Shown in pieces: positions 8,479-16,198 of a stretch of DNA of 37,645 bases. Positions within the stretch are counted from its first letter, which is position 1; every line of letters begins with the position of its first letter. The notes under the pieces are model-generated. The model made no database searches, was not told the DNA's origin, and was given only the letters and a program-made list of their open reading frames with translations. The translations under genes and the position numbers were made by a program. The DNA is from a bacterium (GTDB taxonomy: Bacteria; Oederibacteriota; CAKKQC01), in the NCBI GenBank assembly GCA_919901855.1, contig CAKKQC010000057.1, positions 1-37,645 of the forward strand. Direction: 5' to 3'.

Positions 8479-8975
8479 TTGGGGTGGCTGCCGGGCTTGC
8501 GGAGCGAGTCGACGAGCCGCTCGGTCTTCGCGGGCGTCATCGCCCCGTGGACCTTGTCGTCCGTGACCACGACCGGCGCGAGCGCGCAGGAGCCCACGCA
8601 CGCCACCCGCTCGAGGCTGAACTCCCCATCCTCGGCGGTCTGGCCCGCCTCGATCCCGAGCTTGCGCGTGATCGCCTGGAGGATGGCCGCGCCGCCGCGG
8701 ACGTGGCACGCGGTCCCCTGGCAGACCTTGATCTTGTGCCTCCCCTGCTTCGTCAGGTAGAACTGCGCGTAGAAGGTCGCGACCCCGAAGATGACGCTCT
8801 CGGGCATGCGCAGGAACCGCGCCACCTCCCGCATCGAGTCCGGCGACAGGTACCCGAGCTCGCCCTGGACTTCTTGGAGGAGGGGGATGAGCTCGCTGCG
8901 CACCCCCCGGTGGCGGGCGAAGATCGCGACGAGCCGCTCGTCGGGTTTCCGGCGTTCCCCACCGCGTTTCTTCAT
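8475..8975 (-). CDS. NuoE/HydC-like [2Fe-2S] subunit
   Basis: Predicted 166 aa, normal length for the 24-kDa thioredoxin-like subunit of complex I-related diaphorases. The four cluster ligands are present as C85-x4-C90 and C126-x3-C130 (CQGTACHVRG and CVGSCALAP). The N-terminal helical region contains the family segment LLQEVQGELGYLSPDSM. The ATG at 8975 is preferred over 9020 because it leaves the moaA stop 5 bp upstream and has a GGGAGG sequence before it. It overlaps the NuoF-like gene by 4 bp (GTGA). Its job is to complete the NAD(P)-reactive module of the formate dehydrogenase complex. Confidence 0.9.
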   Translation of the reverse strand: MKKRGGERRKPDERLVAIFARHRGVRSELIPLLQEVQGELGYLSPDSMREVARFLRMPESVIFGVATFYAQFYLTKQGRHKIKVCQGTACHVRGGAAILQAITRKLGIEAGQTAEDGEFSLERVACVGSCALAPVVVTDDKVHGAMTPAKTERLVDSLRKPGSHPK

Positions 8976-8980
8976 CGCAC

Positions 8981-9988
8981 TCAGCCTCCCGTCGTCCACA
9001 TGGGTCGCTCCGCGCCGCACGGCGCCCCGGCCGCCGGCCGTCCGGCCGCGCGCTCGATCATGAAGTGCCGCCGCGGCTTGGCCGCGACCGCGGTCCGGAT
9101 CGCCCCGAACACCCGGTCCACGTCCCGCCCGGCGGCGAGACTCCTGAGATCGGCTTCATCGGCTCCGTCGAGGCACGTCACCAGCCGGCCTGCCGCCGTG
9201 AGCCTCAGCCGGTTGCACTCCGCGCAGAACCGGGCGGTCAGGGGAGCGATAAATCCGACCGAGCCGACCGCGCCCGGCTTCATATAATAGCGCGCCGGGC
9301 CGCCGCCCCGGGGCCACGCCGGCCTAGGCAGGGGCTCCAGCGGGGCCGCCCGTTCCAGCATTTCTGCGAACGGCACCATCCGCTCCGGCGCGAACCGGCG
9401 CGTCCCCCCCTGGGGCATGAGCTCGATGAACCGCACGTGCACGCGCAGCCGGGACGGCAGCTCCGCGAACGCCGCGATCTCGTCGTCGTTGACGCCGCGC
9501 GCCACGACGCAGTTGACCTTGACCGGGTCCAGCCCCGCCGAGAGCGCGGCCTCGAGCCCGGCGAGCACGGCGCCGGGCCCGTCCCGGCCCGTGATCTCCC
9601 GAAACCTCTCCTCCCGCAGGCTGTCCAGACTCACGTTGACCCGGCTCAGCCCCGCCCGGCGCAGGGCGCGGGCGGCGGGGGCGAGCCCGAGGCCGTTCGT
9701 GCTGAGAGCCAGGTCCTCGAGCCTGGGCAGCCGCGCGAGCCGGTCCACGAGCCCGGCCAGCCCGGGCCGCCGGAGCGGCTCGCCGCCCGTGAGCCGGACG
9801 CGCGTCACGCCCAGCCCGGTGAAGCACGAGACCAGGAACACGAGCTCGTCGTCGGTCATCTCCCCCGCCGGATCGGCCGGGACGGGCGCGACCCCCGGGG
9901 CCCGGCAATAGGCGCACGCGAGGTCGCAGGCCGCGGTCACCGAGACCCGGAGGTAGTCGAGCGTGCGGCCGAACCCGTCCTTAAGCAC
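8981..9988 (-). CDS. moaA: GTP 3',8-cyclase MoaA
   Basis: Predicted 335 aa; a radical SAM enzyme that, with MoaC, converts GTP to cyclic pyranopterin monophosphate, the first step of molybdenum cofactor synthesis. The SAM cluster motif CxxxCxxC is present at C21, C25, C28 (CDLACAYC). The C-terminal substrate-side cluster is FCAECNRLRL followed by the third Cys in RLVTCL. The chain ends in Gly-Gly (MWTTGG), needed for activity in known MoaA proteins. LTGGEPLRR and DLRSLAAGRD segments also fit. The GTG start overlaps the end of mobA by 8 bp. It lies with moaC, mogA, moeA and mobA in one operon serving the formate dehydrogenase. Confidence 0.95.
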   Translation of the reverse strand: MLKDGFGRTLDYLRVSVTAACDLACAYCRAPGVAPVPADPAGEMTDDELVFLVSCFTGLGVTRVRLTGGEPLRRPGLAGLVDRLARLPRLEDLALSTNGLGLAPAARALRRAGLSRVNVSLDSLREERFREITGRDGPGAVLAGLEAALSAGLDPVKVNCVVARGVNDDEIAAFAELPSRLRVHVRFIELMPQGGTRRFAPERMVPFAEMLERAAPLEPLPRPAWPRGGGPARYYMKPGAVGSVGFIAPLTARFCAECNRLRLTAAGRLVTCLDGADEADLRSLAAGRDVDRVFGAIRTAVAAKPRRHFMIERAAGRPAAGAPCGAERPMWTTGG

Positions 9989-10583
9989 GGGCGCGTCCCC
10001 CCGCCCGCGCCCAGGCCGCGCGCGTGTCGAGGTCCGTAAAGGAGGCGCCCCGGGGGTCCACCCGCCGGATCTCGCCCGCCCGCACGATCCGGGTGCGGAC
10101 CTCGTCAGCCAGACCCGTCATCCGCAGGCGTCCCCCCCGGATCATGCGTCGAATCGTTCCCCGGCACCGCCTGGCGTACACCGCGCACAGCGGCTGGAGC
10201 CGGCCTCCGAACTCGGGAATGACGGCGTCGTACCCGCGGCGGCGCGCCGCGAGCGCGCCCAGCAGGGCCGGCCGGAGGAAGGGCATGTCGCAGGCGGAGG
10301 CGAACGCGTACGGGGTACCGATCGCCCCCAGCCCCGTCAGCAGCCCGCCGAGCGCGTGCTGCTCCGTGAACCGGTCCGCGACGACCCGGACATTCGGCGC
10401 GCGGAGAAACGCGTAACGGGAAGGGTGCCGGGTGACGACGACGATGGACGGGAACACCGACGCCTGGATCGCGAGGACGCGCTCGATCATGGTCCCGCGT
10501 CCCCACGAGGCCAGCGCCTTGTCGGTCCCGAACCGCCGGCTCCGTCCCCCGGCGAGGACGATCCCGGTCAGGCGGCCCTTCAT
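9981..10583 (-). CDS. mobA: Molybdenum cofactor guanylyltransferase MobA
   Basis: Predicted 200 aa; transfers GMP to molybdopterin to make the bis-MGD type cofactor used by formate dehydrogenases. The nucleotidyltransferase loop LAGGRSRRFGTDKAL lies at the N-terminus, followed by VVADRF and the metal-binding SACDMPFL segment. The length fits the family. The ATG at 10583 overlaps the moeA stop as ATGA; a GTG 9 bp farther upstream is possible. Its presence next to fdhA agrees with FdhA being a DMSO-reductase family enzyme. Confidence 0.93.
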   Translation of the reverse strand: MKGRLTGIVLAGGRSRRFGTDKALASWGRGTMIERVLAIQASVFPSIVVVTRHPSRYAFLRAPNVRVVADRFTEQHALGGLLTGLGAIGTPYAFASACDMPFLRPALLGALAARRRGYDAVIPEFGGRLQPLCAVYARRCRGTIRRMIRGGRLRMTGLADEVRTRIVRAGEIRRVDPRGASFTDLDTRAAWARAGGRARA

Positions 10584-11794
10584 TTCAGCCACCGGAACTC
10601 GACGACGTCGCCCTTCCGGAGCGGTCTACCGCCCGCCGGATGGACCGCGAGCGCGTTCGCCCGGCAGGCCATGCCGATCATGCCCGACCCCTGCGGCCGG
10701 ACTATCCGGACGAGGAACTCCCCGTCCTCGCGCGTCACCTCGCAGAAGAGGTAGCGCCGGCGGTCCGTCTCCTTGGGGTAGTCGTTCACCACCGTGCCCG
10801 CGAGGTGGAACCCCGTGTGGCCCGCGGACTTGCTCTCGAGTCCCTCGAGCGCGGGCCGGACGAACTCGTCGAAGCACACGAGCACGGAGACGGGATTGCC
10901 CGGCAGCCCGAATACGAGCCGGTCGCCGGACACGCCGAAGAACAGGGGCTTGCCGGGCTTGATCGCGACCTTCCAGAAGACCTCGCGCACGCCCGCTTCC
11001 TCGAGCGCGGCCTTGCAGAAGTCGAAGTCGCCGACCGAGACGCCCCCGGACACGAGCAGGACGTCGGCCCAGCCCAGGTGGTCCCGGATCTTCCCCCGGA
11101 TGGCCTCGCGGTCGTCGCGCACGATCCCGCCGTCCCGGACCTCGAACCCGCGGCGCCGGAGCGCGGAGACGAGCGCGGGGCCGTTCGAGTTCCGGATCTT
11201 GCCCGGCGCGAGCGGAGCGCCAGCGGCCGCGAGCTCGTCGCCGGTGGCCAGCACGGCCACGCGGGGCCGCCGCGTCACGGCGACCTCGACCCGGCCCTGC
11301 GCGGCCAGGAGCGCGACCTCGTAGGGCCGGAGCAGGGCGCCGTCCGCGAGCAGGGACGCTCCCCGCCGCACGTCCTCGCCCGCCCTGCGGATGTGGTCCC
11401 CGGCCCGCGGCGCGTGCAGGATGGTCACGCGGCCCCCGGCCGCGGGGCGGGTACGCTCGACCATGACGACGGAGTCGGCGCCGGAGGGCACCGGGGCCCC
11501 GGTCATGATCCGGATCGCCTCGCCTGGCCCCACCGACACCGAGGGGAAGTCGCCGGCGCGGATGATGTCCCGTTCCGCGAGTTCGACCGGGGAGGCTTCG
11601 GAGGCCGACGCCAGATCCGCCGACCGGACCGCGTACCCGTCCATGGCCGAGTTGTCGAACGGTGGCAGGTCCTCGGTCGCCGTGACCTCCCCCGCCAGGA
11701 CGCGGCCGGCCGCGTCCTCGACCCAGACCGTCTCGGGCGGCAGTCGCCGGGCATGCTCCATGATCAGCCGCAGGGCTTCGGCCGGGTCGATCAT
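10580..11794 (-). CDS. moeA: Molybdopterin molybdenumtransferase MoeA
   Basis: Predicted 404 aa, the usual length. MoeA inserts molybdate into adenylylated molybdopterin. Family segments are clear: LPPFDNSAMDGYAV near residue 45, IRIMTGAPVPSGADSVVMVE, ATGDEL, the MPT-binding loop VSGGVSVGDFDF, and KPGKPLFFG followed by GLPGNPVSVLVCF. The C-terminal MoeA domain IV is present. The ATG at 11794 overlaps the mogA stop (ATGA); open frame extending farther upstream is shadow of mogA. It is tightly coupled to mogA and mobA. Confidence 0.95.
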   Translation of the reverse strand: MIDPAEALRLIMEHARRLPPETVWVEDAAGRVLAGEVTATEDLPPFDNSAMDGYAVRSADLASASEASPVELAERDIIRAGDFPSVSVGPGEAIRIMTGAPVPSGADSVVMVERTRPAAGGRVTILHAPRAGDHIRRAGEDVRRGASLLADGALLRPYEVALLAAQGRVEVAVTRRPRVAVLATGDELAAAGAPLAPGKIRNSNGPALVSALRRRGFEVRDGGIVRDDREAIRGKIRDHLGWADVLLVSGGVSVGDFDFCKAALEEAGVREVFWKVAIKPGKPLFFGVSGDRLVFGLPGNPVSVLVCFDEFVRPALEGLESKSAGHTGFHLAGTVVNDYPKETDRRRYLFCEVTREDGEFLVRIVRPQGSGMIGMACRANALAVHPAGGRPLRKGDVVEFRWLK

Positions 11795-12300
11795 GCGCCC
11801 TTCCCCCCGGCCGCCGCGTGACCTTCCCCCTGCATCATGGCGAGCGCGTGGGGGACGAGATCGATAATCGCCGCCGCGGACTCCTCCGCTCCCGCGGGAC
11901 TCCCGGGCAGGTTCACGACGAGGCTGCTCTTCCGCGTCCCCGCGAGCCCGCGGGAGAGGACGGCCCGGGGCGTGTGCTTGAGCCCCTCGGCGCGCATGAG
12001 GAACACGAGCCCGTCCGCCTGCCGGTCCAGGACGGCGGCCGTGGCCTCGGGGGTCACGTCGCGGGGCCCCAGCCCCGTCCCGCCCGCGGTAAGTATCAAT
12101 CCCGCGACCCCGCCGTCCGCCCATTCGCGGATCGCCGCCTGGATCCCGCCGGCCACGTCGGGCACGACCCGAAGCGCGGCCACGCGCCACCCGCGCGACT
12201 CCAGGAACGCCGCGAGCCGGGGGCCCGTCGTATCCTCGGCCTCCCCCCGCGAGCACCGGTCGCTGACGACGAGGATCGCGGCGGTAAGGGCGGGGGTCAC
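11791..12300 (-). CDS. mogA: Molybdopterin adenylyltransferase MogA/MoaB
   Basis: Predicted 169 aa. It adenylylates molybdopterin before MoeA inserts molybdenum. Diagnostic segments are LVVSDRCSRGEAEDTTGP at the N-terminus, LTAGGTGLGPRDVTPEA in the middle, and VNLPGSPAGAEES near the end. The start is GTG at 12300, overlapping the moaC stop by 4 bp (GTGA). MogA and MoaB cannot be separated with confidence by sequence alone; the neighbours support the cofactor role either way. Confidence 0.92.
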   Translation of the reverse strand: MTPALTAAILVVSDRCSRGEAEDTTGPRLAAFLESRGWRVAALRVVPDVAGGIQAAIREWADGGVAGLILTAGGTGLGPRDVTPEATAAVLDRQADGLVFLMRAEGLKHTPRAVLSRGLAGTRKSSLVVNLPGSPAGAEESAAAIIDLVPHALAMMQGEGHAAAGGKGA

Positions 12301-12767
12301 GGGCGGGGCCGCCCCGCCCGCGCGAACGTCCCCGACCGGCCGCCGGACTTGGCTTCGAGCCGCACGGCCTCAATCGTCATCCCGCGGTCCAGGGACTTGA
12401 CCATGTCGTACACGCAGAGCAGGCCCGCGGTCACGGCTGCCAGCGCCTCAATCTCGACGCCCGTGCGCGCCTCGGCCCGGACGCGGGCCCGCACCGTAAC
12501 CGCGCGCGCCCCGGGGACGATGTCCACCTCGACGGAGTCCAGGGGGACCGGATGGCACAGGGGCAGGGTCTCGCTGACGCGTTTCGCTCCCATAATAGAT
12601 GCAACCCGCGCGACGGCGAGAACGTTCCCTTTGGGAACCCGGCCGCTTCGGATCGCCCGGGCCGCCGCGGGACTCATCGTGATCCTTCCGGACGCCTCCG
12701 CCACGCGCACCGTGACGGGCTTCCCCGATACGTCGATCATTCGCACCCGCGCCGAGCTCGTCGTCAT
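12297..12767 (-). CDS. moaC: Cyclic pyranopterin monophosphate synthase MoaC
   Basis: Predicted 156 aa; partner of MoaA in making cyclic pyranopterin monophosphate from 3',8-cyclo-GTP. The conserved MIDVSGKPVTVRVAEA, PLCHPVPLDSVEVD (C71-H72), GVEIEAL and YDMVKSLD segments are all visible, together with the C-terminal KSGG motif. The ATG at 12767 overlaps fdhD by 4 bp. No moaD, moaE or moeB is present in the window, so the sulfur-carrying steps must be encoded elsewhere. Confidence 0.95.
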   Translation of the reverse strand: MTTSSARVRMIDVSGKPVTVRVAEASGRITMSPAAARAIRSGRVPKGNVLAVARVASIMGAKRVSETLPLCHPVPLDSVEVDIVPGARAVTVRARVRAEARTGVEIEALAAVTAGLLCVYDMVKSLDRGMTIEAVRLEAKSGGRSGTFARAGRPRP

Positions 12768-13561
12768 GGTGCCTCCCCCGCGATCCGCTCCGGGTGGGAA
12801 TAGACCGTGACCTCCCGCCCCCGGACGAACCCGCAGACCGTGATCCCGAGCCGCCTGGCTACGTCCACGGCCGACGCGGTGGGCGCGCTCACGGCCGCCA
12901 CCAGCCCGATCCCGCCCCTGGCCGCCTTGACGATCATCTCGAGGCTCACGCGGCCGGTCAGGAACGCCCAGTGCCCGGGGAGCTCGAGGCCGGTCAGGAG
13001 GGCGTGGCCGATGGCCTTGTCGAACGCGTTGTGCCGGCCCAGGTCCTCGAAGACGGCGGCCAGCCGCCCGCCCTTTCCCACGAGCGCTGCCGCGTGCGTC
13101 CCGCCGGTCTTCGCGAACAGGGGCTGGGCCTCCCGGACCTTCGCCGGAACGGCGTAGAGGTCCGCGAGCGGAACCACCAGGCCGGCAGGGACGGGGCTAA
13201 GCTCGGCGACGAGCGCGCCGGGATCGGGCCGGCCGCACAGCCCGCACGCCGAGACCACGGCCAGCGTGCGCGATTCCATGCCTTCGGGGACGCGGGCCAG
13301 CGTGACCCGGATCTCGTTCTCCTCGTCCGGCAGCCCGTCGATCGAGGCGATGTCGCCCTTCCCCAGAATCAGCCCCTCGGCGAGGAGGAATCCGGCGGCC
13401 AGCTCCCGCTCGTTTCCCGGCGTCCGCATGATCGTGAACGAGGGGCCTCCGGTCACCCGGATGACGAGCGGCTCCTCGCCGACGAGGACCCGGGGTTCCG
13501 CTGCCGGCCCGTTCCTGCCCGCCTCGAACCGGGTGACCTCGGCGTCCCGGAGCGCCTTCAT
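12764..13561 (-). CDS. fdhD: Formate dehydrogenase sulfurtransferase FdhD
   Basis: Predicted 265 aa. FdhD moves sulfur from a cysteine desulfurase to the molybdenum cofactor of formate dehydrogenase and is needed for its activity. The sulfur-carrying CxxC motif is CGLCG at C106/C109; GRHNAFDKAIG and the later TGRVSLEMIVKAARGGI segment are typical. It overlaps the DUF3786 gene upstream and moaC downstream, each by 4 bp (ATGA). Its place in an operon with fdhA supports the assignment of fdhA as a formate dehydrogenase rather than another molybdoenzyme. Confidence 0.95.
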   Translation of the reverse strand: MKALRDAEVTRFEAGRNGPAAEPRVLVGEEPLVIRVTGGPSFTIMRTPGNERELAAGFLLAEGLILGKGDIASIDGLPDEENEIRVTLARVPEGMESRTLAVVSACGLCGRPDPGALVAELSPVPAGLVVPLADLYAVPAKVREAQPLFAKTGGTHAAALVGKGGRLAAVFEDLGRHNAFDKAIGHALLTGLELPGHWAFLTGRVSLEMIVKAARGGIGLVAAVSAPTASAVDVARRLGITVCGFVRGREVTVYSHPERIAGEAP

Positions 13562-14229
13562 CCGCGTTTCCCTTCCGCCGCGTCGTGGAGCCGGGCCGCC
13601 ACCCGTTCGGCCAGCACGATGATGTCCTCGATGGGGAGCATGGAAAGCACGTCATCAGGATAGAGGAACGCGGCGTCCGGCGGAAACTCGTCGTCCGCCG
13701 CGAACCAGCCGACGGCGACGCGCAGCCGCGGGAATACGCGGAAGGAGAACCCCTCGTCGCCGACGGCGACGCGTTCCCCGCCCAGCGCGAGGCCCGCCCG
13801 GACGAACCCCTCCCGGTCCTTCCCCGCGGTCGAAACGATTCGGTCCAGCACCCGCTTGCGGAACACATCCCCGTAGACGCGGCCCTCGGGCAGGTCGCGG
13901 AACCCGACCCAGCGGGAGGATTCCACCGGCCCGGGACGCGCTAGCAGGTAGTGGAGGGCGATGATTCGCCATTCGATCCGGATTTCGGGTCCGTCAACGG
14001 CGCGGGTGACCGTGCGGTCCGCGGGATCGATCCGGAAGACCTCGCCCAGGACGGGCAGGTCGATGCATCCGGATTCCGAAGCTAAGGCCCCCAGCGCCGG
14101 AAGGTCCTCCCGGGCGCGCGCCACCAGGTCGTCGAAGGCCCGGTTGAGGGCGGTGGCGTATCCCGCGCTGCGCGCGGATGGCTCCAACCCCCCCATAGCA
14201 GAGTGCCCCGGGGGGACGCCCCGGGGCAC
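13558..14229 (-). CDS. DUF3786-type protein of unknown function
   Basis: Predicted 223 aa from a GTG at 14229 preceded by GGGAG at a 5-nt spacing. An ATG at 14196 (212 aa) is an alternative, and the residues between the two starts are encoded by a strong GC hairpin, so the shorter form may be the real one. The segments ALNRAFDDLVARA, LHYLLARPGPV, WVGFRDLPEGRVYGDVFRKRV and AVGWFAADDEFPPDAAFLYPDDVLSMLPIEDI resemble DUF3786 proteins, a family I associate with anaerobes that use corrinoid or CODH/acetyl-CoA pathways. No membrane segments, cofactor motif or catalytic residues are evident. It sits between acsE and fdhD and overlaps fdhD by 4 bp, so it probably works in corrinoid or formate metabolism. 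Its function is unknown. Confidence 0.75.
   Translation of the reverse strand: MPRGVPPGHSAMGGLEPSARSAGYATALNRAFDDLVARAREDLPALGALASESGCIDLPVLGEVFRIDPADRTVTRAVDGPEIRIEWRIIALHYLLARPGPVESSRWVGFRDLPEGRVYGDVFRKRVLDRIVSTAGKDREGFVRAGLALGGERVAVGDEGFSFRVFPRLRVAVGWFAADDEFPPDAAFLYPDDVLSMLPIEDIIVLAERVAARLHDAAEGKRG
14203..14229 (-). repeat. Perfect 11-bp GC hairpin between acsE and the DUF3786 gene
   Basis: GTGCCCCGGGG (14203-14213) pairs perfectly with CCCCGGGGCAC (14219-14229) around the 5-nt loop GGACG. It lies in the short acsE-DUF3786 gap and starts exactly at the upstream candidate GTG. It lacks a following T-run on the minus strand, so it looks like an intercistronic stability, attenuation or translation-control element rather than a full terminator. 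Confidence 0.6.
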
Positions 14230-14253
14230 GATATCTCCCGAACTCCTTAGAGG

Positions 14254-15060
14254 TCAGGGCTCGCCGGGTTTGGCTCCCATCTTGTACGCGTCGATGAACG
14301 AGTCGCAGTAGATCGTGCGCTGGAGCAGGAGCTCCGCGGCCACGAGCGCGTTCATGAGGTCCAGGTCCAGCGGATCGGCGATCAGGGCGTCCATGCCCGC
14401 CGACTGGGCCAGCGACATCATGGTCCGGTTGATGAGCTTGCGCTCGGTGCAGCCCTGCGAGACGTTCGACAGCCCGAGCACGAGGTGCGGCGGCGGGTCG
14501 CTGATCAGCTTGAGCGCGGCCAGCGCCGAGAGCACGGCCTTCGGGGTCGCGGGAGACACGTTCACGGGAATGATGATCGGGTCGATGAAGAGGTGGTTCA
14601 TCGGCAGCCCGGCCTCCTGGGCCTTGGCCGCGATGGTGGCACCCAGCTCGATCCGCTTCTCGGCGTCGGCGGGCACGCCCTTCTGGTCGATCGTGAGCCC
14701 GATGATGGACGCCTTGCAGTCCACGGCCAGCTTCAGGTACTTGTCGAGCTCGGCCTCGTCCGCCTTGCACGAGTTGATGATCGCGTGGCCCGGCACCTTC
14801 GGCACGATCGCGCTCATGACTTCCCACTTCGCCGTGTCGATCGCCAGCGGCGCGTCGGTCACCTCGCGGACGGCCTCGACGAGCCACATCATGGCGTCGA
14901 GCGGCTTGTCGCTCGCGGGCCCCACGTTGATGTCGAGCGCCTGCGCCCCGGCCTTGAGCTGGGCGAGCGCGACCTCCTGGACCACCTGCTTGTTCTTCTC
15001 GCCGATGGCGGCGCGCATGTTCTTGAACATCCCGTTGATACGTTCACCGATCAGGTACAT
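14254..15060 (-). CDS. acsE: 5-methyltetrahydrofolate:corrinoid/iron-sulfur protein methyltransferase
   Basis: Predicted 268 aa, close to the ~262 aa of Moorella MeTr. It moves the methyl group from methyl-THF to the cobalt of the AcsCD corrinoid protein. A pterin-binding TIM barrel is evident: IGERING at the N-terminus, GAQALDINVGP (~38-48), PLAIDT, INSCKA, GLTIDQKGVP, LFIDPIIIPV and VLGLSNVSQG. The ATG at 15060 has an AAGGA site upstream. It follows acsD by 22 bp. It is distinguished from MetH or MtgA-type methyltransferases by the stand-alone barrel and the acs neighbours. Confidence 0.93.
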   Translation of the reverse strand: MYLIGERINGMFKNMRAAIGEKNKQVVQEVALAQLKAGAQALDINVGPASDKPLDAMMWLVEAVREVTDAPLAIDTAKWEVMSAIVPKVPGHAIINSCKADEAELDKYLKLAVDCKASIIGLTIDQKGVPADAEKRIELGATIAAKAQEAGLPMNHLFIDPIIIPVNVSPATPKAVLSALAALKLISDPPPHLVLGLSNVSQGCTERKLINRTMMSLAQSAGMDALIADPLDLDLMNALVAAELLLQRTIYCDSFIDAYKMGAKPGEP

Positions 15061-15082
15061 AGCCGGTCCTTTCCTTTGTTGA

Positions 15083-16063
15083 TCAGGCGGCCAGCGCCTT
15101 CGCGCCCGCCACCAGTTTGTCGATCGTGTCCCGCACGAGCTTCACGGCCCCCGGATGCCGCATGACCAGGATGTCCCCCCCCGCCTGCAGGTAGTTCGTC
15201 GCGGTCAGCGTTTCCCACATAAGTGCGCGCTCCGCCAGCGGCCCGTACCCCGGCATGGAGTCGTCGCCGGCATTGGCTTCCTTCACCCGCCAGGACTCGA
15301 GCCCGACGTCGCAGAGCACGGGCTGCATCAGGAGCTGGTCTCCGCCGATCCCCGCCAGCCGTCCCCGTTCCATGATGCTGAGCACGTAGTCGAAGCCGTA
15401 GCCCATGGCCGCGGTCGTGGGGAACATGACGATGTTCTCCAGCGGGAACCCGGCGTCGTGCGCGAGGATGTTGACCTGCTTGGCGATGTTGATGTCCAGC
15501 GGCGACTCGGCGAGCAGCTTGTGACCGTCGGCCAGGCAGGACGCGACCAGCGTGCGGTAGTTCTTGTCCGTCGCGGTCCCGATCAGGCAGTTCTCGCCCC
15601 GCGCGGCCTCGCTGACCCGCGGCAGGACGATGTTGTCCTTCTCGGCTATGCCGCATCCCCAGATGATCAGCGGCAGGTCCACGGCCGCGAGCACGGACTT
15701 CACGAGGGCGACCGACTCGTCGGCCCCCCGGTCCCCGAGATCCGGGTGCGTGCCATCGAGCCTGAGGCAGATGAGGTCGGCGCCGAACTCGGCCGCCTTC
15801 TTCGCCCACGTCACCGTGTCCTTGAGCGCGTCGCCGTAGAGCGACTGCAGCCCCGCGGGCCAGGTCTCGCCGCGCGAATCCCATACCTCGAGCGCGATCG
15901 CGGGCCGGTTCCCGATGTCGCCCTCGTAGGACATCCAGGGGATGCACTTCGCCCCCCCGATGGTCACGACCTTGCCGCGCGTGCCCTTCTCGGCCGCAGT
16001 CGCCCCGATCGTGACCGTATTGATCGCCGCCGCCCAACGTTGTGCTGTCTCAGATGCTTTCAT
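15083..16063 (-). CDS. acsD: Corrinoid/iron-sulfur protein small subunit (CODH/ACS delta)
   Basis: Predicted 326 aa. AcsD forms the TIM-barrel half that holds cobamide with AcsC; the heterodimer carries the methyl group from AcsE to AcsB. Typical segments are VVTIGGAKCIPWMSYEGDIGN (~32-52), ICLRLDGTHPDLGD, PLIIWGCGIAEKDNIVLPRVSEA, NCLIGTATDKNYRTL, VMFPTTAAMGYGFDYVLSIMERGRLAG and GPLAERALMWE. A GAGG site precedes the ATG, and a strong -10 box lies about 45-50 bp upstream. It begins the acsD-acsE-fdhD-moco-fdhA transcript and, unusually, is about 11.6 kb from acsC. Confidence 0.93.
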   Translation of the reverse strand: MKASETAQRWAAAINTVTIGATAAEKGTRGKVVTIGGAKCIPWMSYEGDIGNRPAIALEVWDSRGETWPAGLQSLYGDALKDTVTWAKKAAEFGADLICLRLDGTHPDLGDRGADESVALVKSVLAAVDLPLIIWGCGIAEKDNIVLPRVSEAARGENCLIGTATDKNYRTLVASCLADGHKLLAESPLDINIAKQVNILAHDAGFPLENIVMFPTTAAMGYGFDYVLSIMERGRLAGIGGDQLLMQPVLCDVGLESWRVKEANAGDDSMPGYGPLAERALMWETLTATNYLQAGGDILVMRHPGAVKLVRDTIDKLVAGAKALAA

Positions 16064-16107
16064 GATCCGCCTCTCGGTTGTGCATGATATGTGTCAAAAC
16101 GAGGGTC

Positions 16108-16113
16108 ATTATA
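16108..16113 (-). promoter_or_regulatory. Consensus -10 box upstream of acsD
   Basis: A perfect TATAAT on the minus strand (16113-16108) sits in a locally AT-richer 135-bp gap between hypC and acsD, about 45 bp before the acsD ATG. No good -35 is seen 16-18 bp upstream, so an activator may be required. A TTGACA a few bases downstream of this box has no matching -10. Transcription would start near 16101. Confidence 0.45.
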
Positions 16114-16198
16114 CACTTACACCGCAATATCCGCCCTGTCCGATGTCGCTATCTAAGCCTTCGCCAGCAGCCAAGGATGCGCTGCTAGTCCAGGCACC

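Noticed and set aside
4254-8760. Very long plus-strand open frames (up to ~900 codons) opposite fdhA and the NuoF-like gene
   Set aside because: They are arginine/proline/alanine-rich, lack recognisable domains and lie antisense to clear conserved genes. High GC removes stop codons from shadow frames.
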